64,000 nt of DNA, from assembly GCF_030719035.1 (NCBI RefSeq), contig NZ_CP132203.1:6780501-6844500 (forward strand), written 5' to 3'. Origin of the DNA: Hahella sp. HNIBRBA332. GTDB lineage: Bacteria; Pseudomonadota; Gammaproteobacteria; Pseudomonadales; Oleiphilaceae. Numbering within the stretch: the stretch's first letter is position 1; each line of letters opens with the position of its first letter. Shown piece after piece: positions 54,686 through 62,847 of the stretch. The notes under the pieces were generated by a model. The model was not told the origin of the DNA. It saw only the letters and a program-made list of their open reading frames with translations, and searched no databases. Made by a program: the position numbers and the translations under genes.

Positions 54686-55165
54686 GTGAGCGAACAACCG
54701 TCTACAGGGCGTCCGATGTCCAAGGCTATGGAAAAGCGCCGCGCCGCACGTAAACTGGCGCTGCAGGCGCTTTATCAGTGGCGCGTCGCCGGCGCCTCCA
54801 TTAGCCAGATTGAAGCGGAATTCGCCGTGGATAACGATCTGCAACAAGTGGACAGGGATTTGTTCAAGGCGGTTTTGTATGGCGTACCCTCCAGCGTAAG
54901 CGAACTTGACGCGTTATTACAGCCATTCGTTGACCGGAAGCTCGCGGACGTGGACCCAGTGGAGCTGAGCTTGATCCGCATGGGGGCTTTCGAGTTGCGC
55001 TCGCGTATTGAAGTGCCCTATCGCGTGGTGATTAATGAAGCCGTTGAATTAGCCAAGCAGTTTGGCGGTACGGATGGACACAAGTTCGTCAACAGCGTCC
55101 TGGATAAGCTGGCTCCGCAATTGCGGCAGGCGGAAGTGGCCGCTGCGAAAAGCAAGAAAAAGTAA
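54686..55165 (+). CDS. nusB: Transcription antitermination factor NusB
   Basis: NusB with S10 binds boxA RNA to support rRNA antitermination. The 159-residue helical protein contains RRAARKLALQALYQW and the conserved INEAVELAKQFGGTDGHKFVNSVLDKLA. The start is a GTG directly after the ribH stop with GGTGGG upstream; an ATG ten codons later is an alternative. The Lys-rich C-terminus is a common extension. Confidence 0.96.
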   Translation: MSEQPSTGRPMSKAMEKRRAARKLALQALYQWRVAGASISQIEAEFAVDNDLQQVDRDLFKAVLYGVPSSVSELDALLQPFVDRKLADVDPVELSLIRMGAFELRSRIEVPYRVVINEAVELAKQFGGTDGHKFVNSVLDKLAPQLRQAEVAAAKSKKK

Positions 55166-55195
55166 ACTGGGCGGACACGGTAGGTAGAGCGGCTA

Positions 55196-56173
55196 ATGGG
55201 CGAGTTCGAACTAATATCGCGCTATTTTCATGCGCCTTTTGCGAATTTTCCCAATGTTGAGCGTCTAATTGAGACAGGAATCGGGGATGACTGCGCTGTT
55301 TTGGCTCCTCTAACCGGTCGTCTTGTAATTTCTACCGATACCTGTGTGTCCGGCTCCCACTTTCCGGCGGATGCGTCTGCGGAAATGGTGGCCGCCCGTA
55401 GTCTTGGCTCAAGCGTTAGCGATTTGGCGGCGATGGGGGCTGAGCCTGTCGGGTTTACACTGGCGCTGACTCTGCCGAATATCAATGAGGCGTGGTTGCA
55501 AGCGTTTGGCTCTCAATTGCATGAGTCCGCCTCGGCGTGGCGGATTCCCCTCATCGGCGGAGATACGACGAAAGGCCCTCTTACAGTTACAGTGACTGTA
55601 TTTGGGCGTGTTCAAGATCAATGCTTATATCGCCACGGGGCTTCGCCTGGGGAGGATGTATGGGTTTCCGGATTTCTTGGCGACGCCGCCGCCGCTTTGC
55701 CTTTGTTAGAGCGACCGAGAGCCTCTTTAACGCCTCTGGAGCGGCAGCTTTACCAACGCTATGAAAGTCCTCAGCCTCGTTTGAAGCTAGGGAGTAAATT
55801 GCGGGGAATTGCAACGGCGGCTATTGATGTTTCCGACGGGCTGGTCGCTGACTTGATGCATATCTGTTCCGCCTCAAGCTGCGGTGCGTTGATAGACGAA
55901 GACGCGATACCTCTTTCCTCTGCTTTGTTGGCGACTTTTTCCCAGCAGGATGCGCTGAGTTACGCTCTTAAGGGGGGGGATGACTACGAACTCTGCTTCA
56001 CCGCGCCACAATCTGCTCGTAACCTTATCCAATCATTGTCCGCTGATGTGGCGTTAAGCCGTATCGGAATCTTGCGAAGGGAATCGGGTATAGCAATGCG
56101 AAAGCATGGAGAAGAAGTAAAGCTAATGTCAAAAGGCGGATATGACCACTTCAAAGAGAACTCTGTAACGTGA
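55196..56173 (+). CDS. thiL: Thiamine-monophosphate kinase
   Basis: ThiL makes thiamine diphosphate from thiamine monophosphate. The 325-residue protein shows GIGDDCAVL, STDTCVSGSHFP and IGGDTTKGPL of the PurM/ThiL fold, with DVSDGLVADL and KGGDDYELCF binding Mg-ATP. It begins MGEFELISRYF 30 bases after nusB and overlaps pgpA by 4 bp. Confidence 0.96.
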   Translation: MGEFELISRYFHAPFANFPNVERLIETGIGDDCAVLAPLTGRLVISTDTCVSGSHFPADASAEMVAARSLGSSVSDLAAMGAEPVGFTLALTLPNINEAWLQAFGSQLHESASAWRIPLIGGDTTKGPLTVTVTVFGRVQDQCLYRHGASPGEDVWVSGFLGDAAAALPLLERPRASLTPLERQLYQRYESPQPRLKLGSKLRGIATAAIDVSDGLVADLMHICSASSCGALIDEDAIPLSSALLATFSQQDALSYALKGGDDYELCFTAPQSARNLIQSLSADVALSRIGILRRESGIAMRKHGEEVKLMSKGGYDHFKENSVT

Positions 56174-56685
56174 CCTTGACTACGCGCGCCGAATCTTCTT
56201 ATACACCACCTGTTATAGAGACGCTGAAGTCTCCGACTCATTTGCTCGCCGCCGGTTTGGGATCGGGTTTAGCTCCCTGGGCGCCGGGAACCTTTGGCTC
56301 CGCGCTGGCGGTGCTCATTTACATGGCCTCTTTGGCGCATTTGGGGCCATGGCTGCAATTGTCTGTTATCTTCGTTTCCGCGCTGTTGGGCGTATACTTG
56401 TGCGGTAGAACCGCCCGTGACTGGGGCGTGCATGATCACAAGGCCATTGTGTGGGATGAGTTTGTTGGGCAATGGATAGCGTTGTTCCTCTTACCCTGGA
56501 ATAGTGTGTTTATCCTGCTGGCTTTTGTTTATTTTCGGCTGTTTGATATCTGGAAACCGTGGCCGATCCGGTGGTGCGATCGTCATATTCATGGAGGTAA
56601 AGGAATTATGCTCGACGACCTGCTGGCAGGCGCCATGGCGTTGGCGGCGACGCAACTGACTATCTACTGCGTCGCATTGTTTTAG
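56170..56685 (+). CDS. pgpA: Phosphatidylglycerophosphatase A
   Basis: PgpA dephosphorylates phosphatidylglycerol-phosphate at the inner membrane. The 171-residue protein has hydrophobic segments and the signature GSGLAPWAPGTFGS, VWDEFVGQWIAL and MLDDLLAGAMA, acidic residues of the active site. It starts at GTG within the thiL stop (GTGA), a standard coupled pair, and ends the riboflavin/nusB operon. Confidence 0.95.
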   Translation: MTLTTRAESSYTPPVIETLKSPTHLLAAGLGSGLAPWAPGTFGSALAVLIYMASLAHLGPWLQLSVIFVSALLGVYLCGRTARDWGVHDHKAIVWDEFVGQWIALFLLPWNSVFILLAFVYFRLFDIWKPWPIRWCDRHIHGGKGIMLDDLLAGAMALAATQLTIYCVALF

Positions 56686-56689
56686 CCAT

Positions 56690-56920
56690 TCAGAAAATTC
56701 TATGCGCTCGCATGACTCTGGCGGCCTGGCCTTCGCCGGGCAGGATCTGGGCGACTTTCAGGAAGCGACGCAATCCCTCTTCCGCGCGTTCTTTGGCGGC
56801 GTAAGGGCCGCTATCAAAGCCTTCCCGTGTAGAAAAATACCACTTGTCGCCGACGGCGAAAAAGCGATCGCTGCGAAACGGCGTCAAGCCATCTTCACCT
56901 CTTCTGTTGGTCGTATCCAT
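56690..56920 (-). CDS. Small DUF6316-like protein
   Basis: This 76-residue soluble protein is convergent with pgpA with only four bases between. The central part RSDRFFAVGDKWYFSTREGFDSGPY resembles the small DUF6316 family of marine gammaproteobacteria, judged by eye. The ATG giving MDTTNRRGED is set by AGAGGGAC about eight bases upstream. Function is unknown; no membrane segment or catalytic motif is visible. Confidence 0.65.
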   Translation of the reverse strand: MDTTNRRGEDGLTPFRSDRFFAVGDKWYFSTREGFDSGPYAAKERAEEGLRRFLKVAQILPGEGQAARVMRAHRIF

Positions 56921-57138
56921 ATTAAAGTCCCTCTTCTGCATAGATATAGTGTTGTTATCGTTTGATTAAAAAGTGGCACAACTTATTAAATTAGGCAAAT
57001 GGGTTAGCCTATGCGTTATTTTATTGGCTCAATAAGTGGCGTTACGAGGTTGCATAAGCCCTTCCGCCGTATGACAATTGAGCCCGTTTTATGAAAGCTC
57101 CTGAAGCTTCTTACGAAATAAAAGTTAAAGAGGATGAT

Positions 57139-57864
57139 ATGAAGGTTATTTGGTCCTGGCTCCAGTCGTCGCTTGTAGTGGCGTTAGCAGTCGCCATTAG
57201 TGCGTGTGGAACGACGCGAGCGATTAAAACCTATGATGGTCAAACCCTGGGCGATGGCCAAGTGGCTAAAGTCATGGCTCCAGCTGAAATAGAGCTGCTT
57301 GAAATTGATGGCGTTTCTCAAAAGAGCTTTCTCTTGGAAAACATTAATTTAACTTATGATATCTTGCCTGGTCAGCGCACCCTTGTTTACCGCTATACCA
57401 GTATTTGGGCTAAAACGAGGGAAAGTGACGACAGTGACGCGGAACATGTAGATAAGGTTGTGTCTGATCGCTTCCAAGTGACTGTTGATATGCAGCCTGG
57501 GCAGGTTTACACATTCGGATTCAACAAGCCTGATTCCAAAAGGGAGGCTGAAGCCTTTGCAAGAGCTCCCGAGATTGCTCTAGTGGATAGCGCCAATAGA
57601 GTTGTAGCTAATAGCGGGCCCTATCAGCCTGCTGTTGTTGCGGCTACCCAGCCTACTGTGACTCAGCCTTCGGCTGTGGGAACTGTTAGGGCTAATTCGC
57701 CAGTAGTGACTCCATCTCAGCCAACTCAAGGCGTTCAGGCGCCTGCTAATGCCGCTGTATCGCCATCAGATGCTGGCATCTCCCGTATTGAGGCATTAAA
57801 AGTGCTTTGGGAGAAGGCGTCAGCAGAAGAAAAGAAACAATTTCTTCGTTGGGCGTTTAAGTAG
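57139..57864 (+). CDS. DUF2057 (YccT-like) lipoprotein
   Basis: This 241-residue envelope lipoprotein has a signal peptide ending in AISAC. The mature part resembles YccT/DUF2057: IELLEIDGVSQKSFLL and a beta-rich core. After a Pro/Thr/Val-rich linker (about residues 170-210) comes a C-terminal helix ending in KKQFLRWAFK, comparable to the E. coli protein's end. Unlike E. coli YccT it is lipidated and has the long linker. GAGGATGAT precedes the ATG; an earlier in-frame Met is less likely. AT-rich codons stand out. Function is unproven. Confidence 0.7.
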   Translation: MKVIWSWLQSSLVVALAVAISACGTTRAIKTYDGQTLGDGQVAKVMAPAEIELLEIDGVSQKSFLLENINLTYDILPGQRTLVYRYTSIWAKTRESDDSDAEHVDKVVSDRFQVTVDMQPGQVYTFGFNKPDSKREAEAFARAPEIALVDSANRVVANSGPYQPAVVAATQPTVTQPSAVGTVRANSPVVTPSQPTQGVQAPANAAVSPSDAGISRIEALKVLWEKASAEEKKQFLRWAFK

Positions 57865-58013
57865 TTCTCTCTCTTCCCCGAGGCGTCACCCTGTACGCTT
57901 CGGGGGATGACAAATTTTCTTGGCGGGTTCAGAATAGACTTTCGATAAGACTCTCTAATTGTCTGCAAACTTGAAATTAATAATAGTTGTGAGACATCCA
58001 AAGGGAGATATTA

Positions 58014-58793
58014 ATGTCTGTTCGAAAGCCTGCGGTGAGTGGGTTATTCTACCCCGCCAACGCGGAAGACCTCTCTGACACAGTGAGTCGCTATCTCGCG
58101 ACGCCAGCCTCTTTTGATCATAATCCCAAGGCGATTATCGCACCTCATGCGGGCTATATTTACTCTGGTTCGATAGCCGGAGTGGCTTATAGCGCTCTGC
58201 GTAATTCTGCTAAACGCATCAGTAAGGTTGTTTTGTTGGGGCCAAGTCATCGTGTTGGCTTTAGGGGGATAGCTGTTCCGTCCTCTGATGAATTCTCTAC
58301 ACCCCTTGGCAATATTGCCATTGATGCCGTTAATCTCGGGAAACTTACATTACTCCCCCAAGTTATTACTTTGGACTCGGCGCACGCTCAGGAGCATAGT
58401 CTGGAGGTGCATTTGCCATTTCTGCAGCAGTGCCTTGATAGCTTTGAGCTCACTCCTCTTGTGATTGGCGACGCTGACGCCGAATCAGTCGCGGAAGTTC
58501 TGGAGCTTCTATGGGGAGGAGAGGAAACGCTGATCGTCATTAGTACGGACCTGAGCCATTATCATGATTATGTGACAGCTTTGGAAATTGACGCAGCGAC
58601 GACACGTGAAATTCTGGCTCTTCAGCATAGTCTTATGGGAGATCAGGCCTGCGGCTGTAAATGTGTAAACGGGCTTTTGCTGTTGGCTGGCCGTAAAGGA
58701 ATGCATATTTCCTGTCTGGCTCAGGCTAACTCTGGCGATACTGCTGGCGATAAGCGTCGAGTTGTGGGGTATGCCTCCTATGCCTTGTATTAA
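58014..58793 (+). CDS. Memo-family protein (AmmeMemoRadiSam system protein B)
   Basis: This 259-residue Memo-family protein is related to extradiol dioxygenases and human MEMO1. Conserved segments are APHAGYIYSGSIAG, GPSHRVGFRG, HAQEHSLEVHLPFLQ and STDLSHYHDY, which hold candidate metal-binding His residues. AGGGAG precedes the start. Its last codons overlap the following AMMECR1 gene, so the two are translated together. In many bacteria this pair comes with a radical SAM gene, absent here. The reaction is not established. Confidence 0.9.
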   Translation: MSVRKPAVSGLFYPANAEDLSDTVSRYLATPASFDHNPKAIIAPHAGYIYSGSIAGVAYSALRNSAKRISKVVLLGPSHRVGFRGIAVPSSDEFSTPLGNIAIDAVNLGKLTLLPQVITLDSAHAQEHSLEVHLPFLQQCLDSFELTPLVIGDADAESVAEVLELLWGGEETLIVISTDLSHYHDYVTALEIDAATTREILALQHSLMGDQACGCKCVNGLLLLAGRKGMHISCLAQANSGDTAGDKRRVVGYASYALY

Positions 58794-59343
58794 TCTCTCG
58801 GACAAAGAAAAGACGCAGCTATATGAGGTGGCTTCTCTGGCGATTGAACAGGGGCTTGCTTCCGGTGAGAGACGGATAGTTGATCTATCTGGGTTTTCAA
58901 ACACGCTGCGTCAGCCTGCTGCTACCTTTGTTACGGTCTTGAAGAAAGGTGGATTACGTGGATGCATTGGCGTTTTGGAGGCGATCCGTCCTTTAGTTCA
59001 GGATGTGTCGCATAATGCTTACAGCGCAGCATTTGAAGACCCCCGCTTCGCTCCTTTGAAACCGGATGAATGGCGACTATGTGCATTGCATATCTCCGTG
59101 CTTTCTCAACCGCGGTTAATACCCGTTACCTCCGAGCAAGATCTGGCTTGCAAGCTGAGGGTAGGGGAGGACGGGCTAATACTCTCATGGCGTGGACACC
59201 GCGCTACATTTTTGCCCTCTGTTTGGGGGCAACTCCCTGATCCTGGTGATTTTATTGGTCAATTAAAGTGTAAGGCTGGTTTGGGAAAGGAGTTCTGGGC
59301 TAAAGATATCAAGGCTGAAATATACCAGACTACATACATATAG
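58771..59343 (+). CDS. AMMECR1-domain protein (AmmeMemoRadiSam system protein A)
   Basis: This 190-residue AMMECR1-domain protein carries the hallmark LRGCIGVLEA and AYSAAFEDPRFAPL. The start lies inside the Memo gene: ATG at 58771 with GGGG upstream is my choice; GTG at 58762 and ATG at 58780 are alternatives. The family is widespread, and its partner genes suggest a cofactor or modification role, but no activity is proven. It is convergent with the wax ester synthase gene with 13 bases between. Confidence 0.88.
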   Translation: MPPMPCINLSDKEKTQLYEVASLAIEQGLASGERRIVDLSGFSNTLRQPAATFVTVLKKGGLRGCIGVLEAIRPLVQDVSHNAYSAAFEDPRFAPLKPDEWRLCALHISVLSQPRLIPVTSEQDLACKLRVGEDGLILSWRGHRATFLPSVWGQLPDPGDFIGQLKCKAGLGKEFWAKDIKAEIYQTTYI

Positions 59344-59356
59344 CTCTGGGCGCGGC

Positions 59357-60934
59357 TCAATGTTCCGAGTTGACGTCCTTTTGCTTTTCCCCGGTTTCGT
59401 CAGGTTTCTTTGCTTCGGATAATAAGTTGCTAAAAAGAGCTGTGATATCCCCCAGTAAAGCTGCGAGGATGTTCGAAGGGCGTTGCTCTGCTAACTCTGG
59501 TACAGACTTCAGAGAGTTTAAGTCTGTATGCGCTAGTTCTTTTTCCAGTTGAGTGATTGCACTCTCAAAATGCTTGGTCAGGTCTTCTGGGTTTGTAATG
59601 ACCTTCGGGTTGCTGGTTAACGTAAATGTTACCTCTCCGTTGTAACTCACCACGACGATAGAAAGGCCAAGACCGTCAAACAAAGGCGCGCTGCCAAGCT
59701 GTTTGATCACTTTGGCTCCGTTGAAGTAAAGGGGAATTTGTGGGCCTGGAATATTGGTAATTGGTATATTGAACAATGGTTTGTGTCTCTGAGCGAGCTG
59801 AAACTCGGTGTAGATGCGAGCGGAAAGCCCAAGCATGGAGGAGGGAATGAGCTGAGTCAGGCGAGCAGCGGATATCGCCTGTCCATATATTTGTGATGAG
59901 GTTGCGTTGTCATGGATAGACTTCAGGCGAATGGCCAGATTGGGCTCATCCGTAGCCAGCGAAATCAGCATGGCTGACAGCTGACTACCTGTGGGGCTAT
60001 CAATGCGCTTGGAGCGAACTGAGATGGGCGACACAGCTATAAGTGGGCGCTCGGCGTCTTCGTTCAGGGAATGCAGGTAGCGTACTAATACTTCGGAGCA
60101 TAGCGTCATTACTATGTCGTTAAGAGTAGTGTCTTCATGCTGTTTTTTTAGTTGCTTAAGCCTATCGAGGTCGCATGCGAAGTAGGCTAGGCTGCGTTCT
60201 TTTCCAATGGCGCGATTAAACGATGTGGGAGGCGCGCTGAAAAGGGCGGGTGGAAGCGCCAGTCTATGTAAACGTTGAATCAATAATGTATAGAATGCTG
60301 ATGCCGCGGCGTCTTTAGCCATATTGGCAAGTCTGAATGGCGTGTTCAGGGCGGAGCCGTAGACGTTGCTGATCAGGCGTGTTTTGGACGGCAAAGGATT
60401 CGGGCTCCAGGCTTGTTGTGGCCCTCTTTTAGTTGGCTCAGGAGAAAAGTCGAGCAGGGCGCTCATCAGCTCTTCGCCCGTTGCGCCATTGATCACTGAA
60501 TGATGGATCTTGACGACCAAGGCGCAGCAGGCGCGCTCTTTTGTGTCGTTTGGCCGGTAACCGCTTACCAGCGTTATCTCCCACAGCGGTCTCTCGCGGC
60601 TTAACGGCTCTGCGAGTATTGCCGAAGTGAGTTGGAGTAATTGTTCTTCCGTGCCAGGTGTTGGGAGATGGACGTTACGAAGATGATTATTTAGGTCAAA
60701 GTCTGGATCATCTACCCAGTAAGGGTGGTCCAGTTTTAACGGCACCTCCACAAGACGCTGCCTGAATTGTCTGGCGGCAGGCAGGCGGGACTCAATGTGC
60801 TGGTGAAACGCCTCGAAGCTCAGCTTTCTGTTTTGTTCTGAGCAGTCAAGGACATACACGCCGCCGATATGCATGGGGGCGTTCTCTGTTTCCAGATAAA
60901 GGAAGGACGCATCCAGTTCGCTTAGCTGCTGCAT
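59357..60934 (-). CDS. Wax ester synthase/diacylglycerol acyltransferase (WS/DGAT)
   Basis: WS/DGAT enzymes esterify fatty alcohols or diacylglycerol with acyl-CoA for storage lipids, common in marine oil-using bacteria. The 525-residue protein has the family N-terminus LSELDASFLYLET and PMHIGG, and the C-terminal block NIPITNIPGPQIPL. The active-site motif HHxxxDG reads HHSVING at residues 144-150: both His are kept but Asp is Asn. It is about 60 residues longer than usual, with an extra charged C-terminal tail. It is monocistronic. Substrate choice is unknown. Confidence 0.9.
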   Translation of the reverse strand: MQQLSELDASFLYLETENAPMHIGGVYVLDCSEQNRKLSFEAFHQHIESRLPAARQFRQRLVEVPLKLDHPYWVDDPDFDLNNHLRNVHLPTPGTEEQLLQLTSAILAEPLSRERPLWEITLVSGYRPNDTKERACCALVVKIHHSVINGATGEELMSALLDFSPEPTKRGPQQAWSPNPLPSKTRLISNVYGSALNTPFRLANMAKDAAASAFYTLLIQRLHRLALPPALFSAPPTSFNRAIGKERSLAYFACDLDRLKQLKKQHEDTTLNDIVMTLCSEVLVRYLHSLNEDAERPLIAVSPISVRSKRIDSPTGSQLSAMLISLATDEPNLAIRLKSIHDNATSSQIYGQAISAARLTQLIPSSMLGLSARIYTEFQLAQRHKPLFNIPITNIPGPQIPLYFNGAKVIKQLGSAPLFDGLGLSIVVVSYNGEVTFTLTSNPKVITNPEDLTKHFESAITQLEKELAHTDLNSLKSVPELAEQRPSNILAALLGDITALFSNLLSEAKKPDETGEKQKDVNSEH

Positions 60935-61035
60935 ATCCGCTTAATATCCAGTAATGGCGTACTGCTCACTTTAACAGTACGGCGCAGTCCGCGATAGCGG
61001 GTTGTTTTCGCTTGTCCTAATATTCTCGTTTGAGC

Positions 61036-62004
61036 TTATTTGGTGCGGTTTACTGCTATTTTGGTCAAAGCAAATAACGCATCTCGATATACCGAGGGAG
61101 CTAGCCGTTCGAGTCTTGCTGCGGCTCGGTCTGCGTACTCTTTCGCAAGCTTGACGGTATAATCCAGAGCCCCGGATTCCCTGACCGCGCTCATTACCGC
61201 ATCCAGTTGCTCTAATCCGCCTTCTCTAATTGCTTTTCGGATCAGTTTTCTTTGTGCGTCATCGCCTTGTTGCTGTGCGTAAAGTAGTGGCAGGGTAGGC
61301 TTACCTTCAGCTAAGTCGTCGCCTACATTTTTGCCCATTTCCGCTGCGTTACCCTGATAGTCCAGAACATCGTCGATCAGCTGGAATGCAATACCGAGCT
61401 CCAGGCCAAATTCCTTCATGTCTGAGGTCGTTTCGGCACTAGCCTGACAAAGTATTGCTGCGCTATGTGAAGCGGCTTCGAATAGCATGGCTGTTTTGGC
61501 GGTGATCACTTCCATGTATTGTGCTTCAGTGATATCGGGGTTTTTACAGTTGGTCAGCTGTAATACTTCTCCCTCGGCAATAACATTTGTAGCGTTGGCC
61601 AATACCGCCATCACGTCCATGTCACGCAGCTCCACCATCATTTGAAATGCCCGGGAATAGAGAAAGTCACCGACCAGAACGCTGGGGGCGTTACCCCATT
61701 TCGCATTGGCGGTGTCTCGCCCGCGGCGTAGGTCTGACGTGTCCACAACATCGTCATGCAGCAGTGTCGCAGTGTGTAGAAACTCAATGATTGCAGCCAA
61801 TTTCAGATAGTGCTTTGAGTTGGCGTTTAGAGCATTGCTGACCAGTAAGACCAGAAGGGGGCGCAGTCGCTTTCCGCCAGAGTCGATGATGTATTGGCCA
61901 ATCTTTTCCACAAGTGGAACATTGGAGAAAAGCTGATTTTTTATGAGCCCGTCGACGGACAGAAAGTCTTCGTTAACGGCTGCGTAAATAGTTTCTGCCT
62001 GCAT
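61036..62004 (-). CDS. ispB: Octaprenyl diphosphate synthase
   Basis: IspB builds the long isoprenoid tail of ubiquinone. The 322-residue trans-prenyltransferase has FARM DDVVD (in LLHDDVVDTSDLRRG) and SARM DDVLD (in LIDDVLDYQGN), and GGKRLRPLL for IPP binding. Chain length is inferred from the family only. It is divergent from rplU across about 500 bases, the usual gammaproteobacterial arrangement. Confidence 0.95.
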   Translation of the reverse strand: MQAETIYAAVNEDFLSVDGLIKNQLFSNVPLVEKIGQYIIDSGGKRLRPLLVLLVSNALNANSKHYLKLAAIIEFLHTATLLHDDVVDTSDLRRGRDTANAKWGNAPSVLVGDFLYSRAFQMMVELRDMDVMAVLANATNVIAEGEVLQLTNCKNPDITEAQYMEVITAKTAMLFEAASHSAAILCQASAETTSDMKEFGLELGIAFQLIDDVLDYQGNAAEMGKNVGDDLAEGKPTLPLLYAQQQGDDAQRKLIRKAIREGGLEQLDAVMSAVRESGALDYTVKLAKEYADRAAARLERLAPSVYRDALFALTKIAVNRTK

Positions 62005-62112
62005 GCTTGAATGTTCACCGGAAGGCTATGCGCCCGCTATCGGATGTCCGGCGCTGTCGCCGGCCGGTTCGCATATAATGCGGCCGATTAAGTGATTACC
62101 GATGGGAGCGTG

Positions 62113-62236
62113 AGTGTCGACACTGGGTTTGGCACCCTACGGGAGAGGAATGCTAGGGGGGAAGTCCCTGCTGTGTCAAGGTTTTGCGGGCAATTATAGG
62201 GCGCTTGGCCCGGATGAAACAGGATTCTCTCCCAAG
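62113..62236 (+). ncRNA. Candidate structured RNA element
   Basis: A 12-base palindrome AGTGTCGACACT (62113-62124) and a GGGT/ACCC hairpin (62125-62137) come first. A 10-bp stem follows, GGGAGAG(g)AAT (62141-62151) with ATTCTCTCCC (62224-62233), one bulged G. Inside it AGGG/CCCT and GGGC-GCTTG-GCCC can form two more hairpins. No known family was recognised; strand and transcription are unproven. Confidence 0.35.
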
Positions 62237-62270
62237 CCTCGGAGTAGCGTGAGCCTATCTATAAACTTAG

Positions 62271-62299
62271 TTGCTCAATCTTTCTGCATTTTGTATAAT
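62271..62299 (+). promoter_or_regulatory. rplU promoter
   Basis: TTGCTC (62271-62276), 17 bases, and a perfect TATAAT (62294-62299) form a strong sigma-70 promoter. Expected start near 62306 leaves a leader of about 200 bases before the rplU ATG. Confidence 0.75.
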
Positions 62300-62506
62300 C
62301 TTGCGCCCGCAAAAACCATTCCCTGTCATAGGGTCACCAAAGAGTTTCCCCTGGCAACAGGCGCTGCGGCGGTTTGCCCGTTCAGTTTTCTGGCGGAGCC
62401 GGTATTAAGTAATGGTGGTGCATGGACTTCCTGCAGGCCTGATGAATGACTTAAGAAGACAGGCGGCGAAGTTCATATTTAACCCGTGTGATTGGAGATT
62501 TATCTC

Positions 62507-62818
62507 ATGTACGCAGTTATCGTGAGTGGCGGTAAGCAACATCGCGTAAAAGAAGGCGAGCGTCTTAAGCTGGAAAAAATTGAAGTTGAAACCGGTGGTG
62601 TTGTTGAGTTCGACAAAGTGCTGCTTGTCGCCAACGGAGACGATGTTAAAGTAGGCGCTCCTGTTGTTGAAGGCGCTAAAGTGACTGCAGAAGTTGTAGC
62701 TCACGGCCGTCACAAGAAGGTCAACATCATTAAGTTCAGACGTCGTAAGCACCATATGAAGCGTATGGGGCACCGTCAGTGGTTTACTGAAGTTAAGATC
62801 ACCGGAATTTCCGGCTGA
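62507..62818 (+). CDS. rplU: 50S ribosomal protein L21
   Basis: L21 binds 23S rRNA. The 103-residue protein starts MYAVIVSGGKQHRVKEG with GGAG upstream and contains KKVNIIKFRRRKHHMKRMGHRQ, the conserved C-terminal RNA-binding part. It is first in the rplU-rpmA-obgE cluster, 29 bases before rpmA. Confidence 0.98.
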   Translation: MYAVIVSGGKQHRVKEGERLKLEKIEVETGGVVEFDKVLLVANGDDVKVGAPVVEGAKVTAEVVAHGRHKKVNIIKFRRRKHHMKRMGHRQWFTEVKITGISG

Positions 62819-62847
62819 TACGGCAACTAATCTAGAGGAGTAATAAC

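Larger units (their letters stand above)
62005..62506. other. ispB-rplU divergent intergenic region
   Basis: 502 bases without a credible gene. From left to right: presumed ispB promoter area with TATAAT-like DNA around 62074-62079, a foldable region at 62113-62236, the strong rplU promoter at 62271-62299, and a leader of about 200 bases before rplU. A reading frame at 62114-62449 crosses all of these and does not look like a protein. Confidence 0.6.

Noticed and set aside
56968..56990. TGGCAC as a sigma-54 promoter upstream of the DUF2057 lipoprotein
   Set aside because: The needed TTGC element is absent at the right spacing; a TTGATT-N16-TATTAA sigma-70 site overlaps and fits better.
62195..62225. 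Resemblance of GGCCCGGATGAAACAGG to the 3' end of FMN or cobalamin riboswitches
   Set aside because: Only this short piece fits; the rest of either aptamer is absent, and the nearby genes are unrelated to flavin or B12.
62114..62449. Open reading frame of 111 codons upstream of rplU
   Set aside because: It crosses the rplU promoter and the foldable region, has no recognisable protein features and no good ribosome site.
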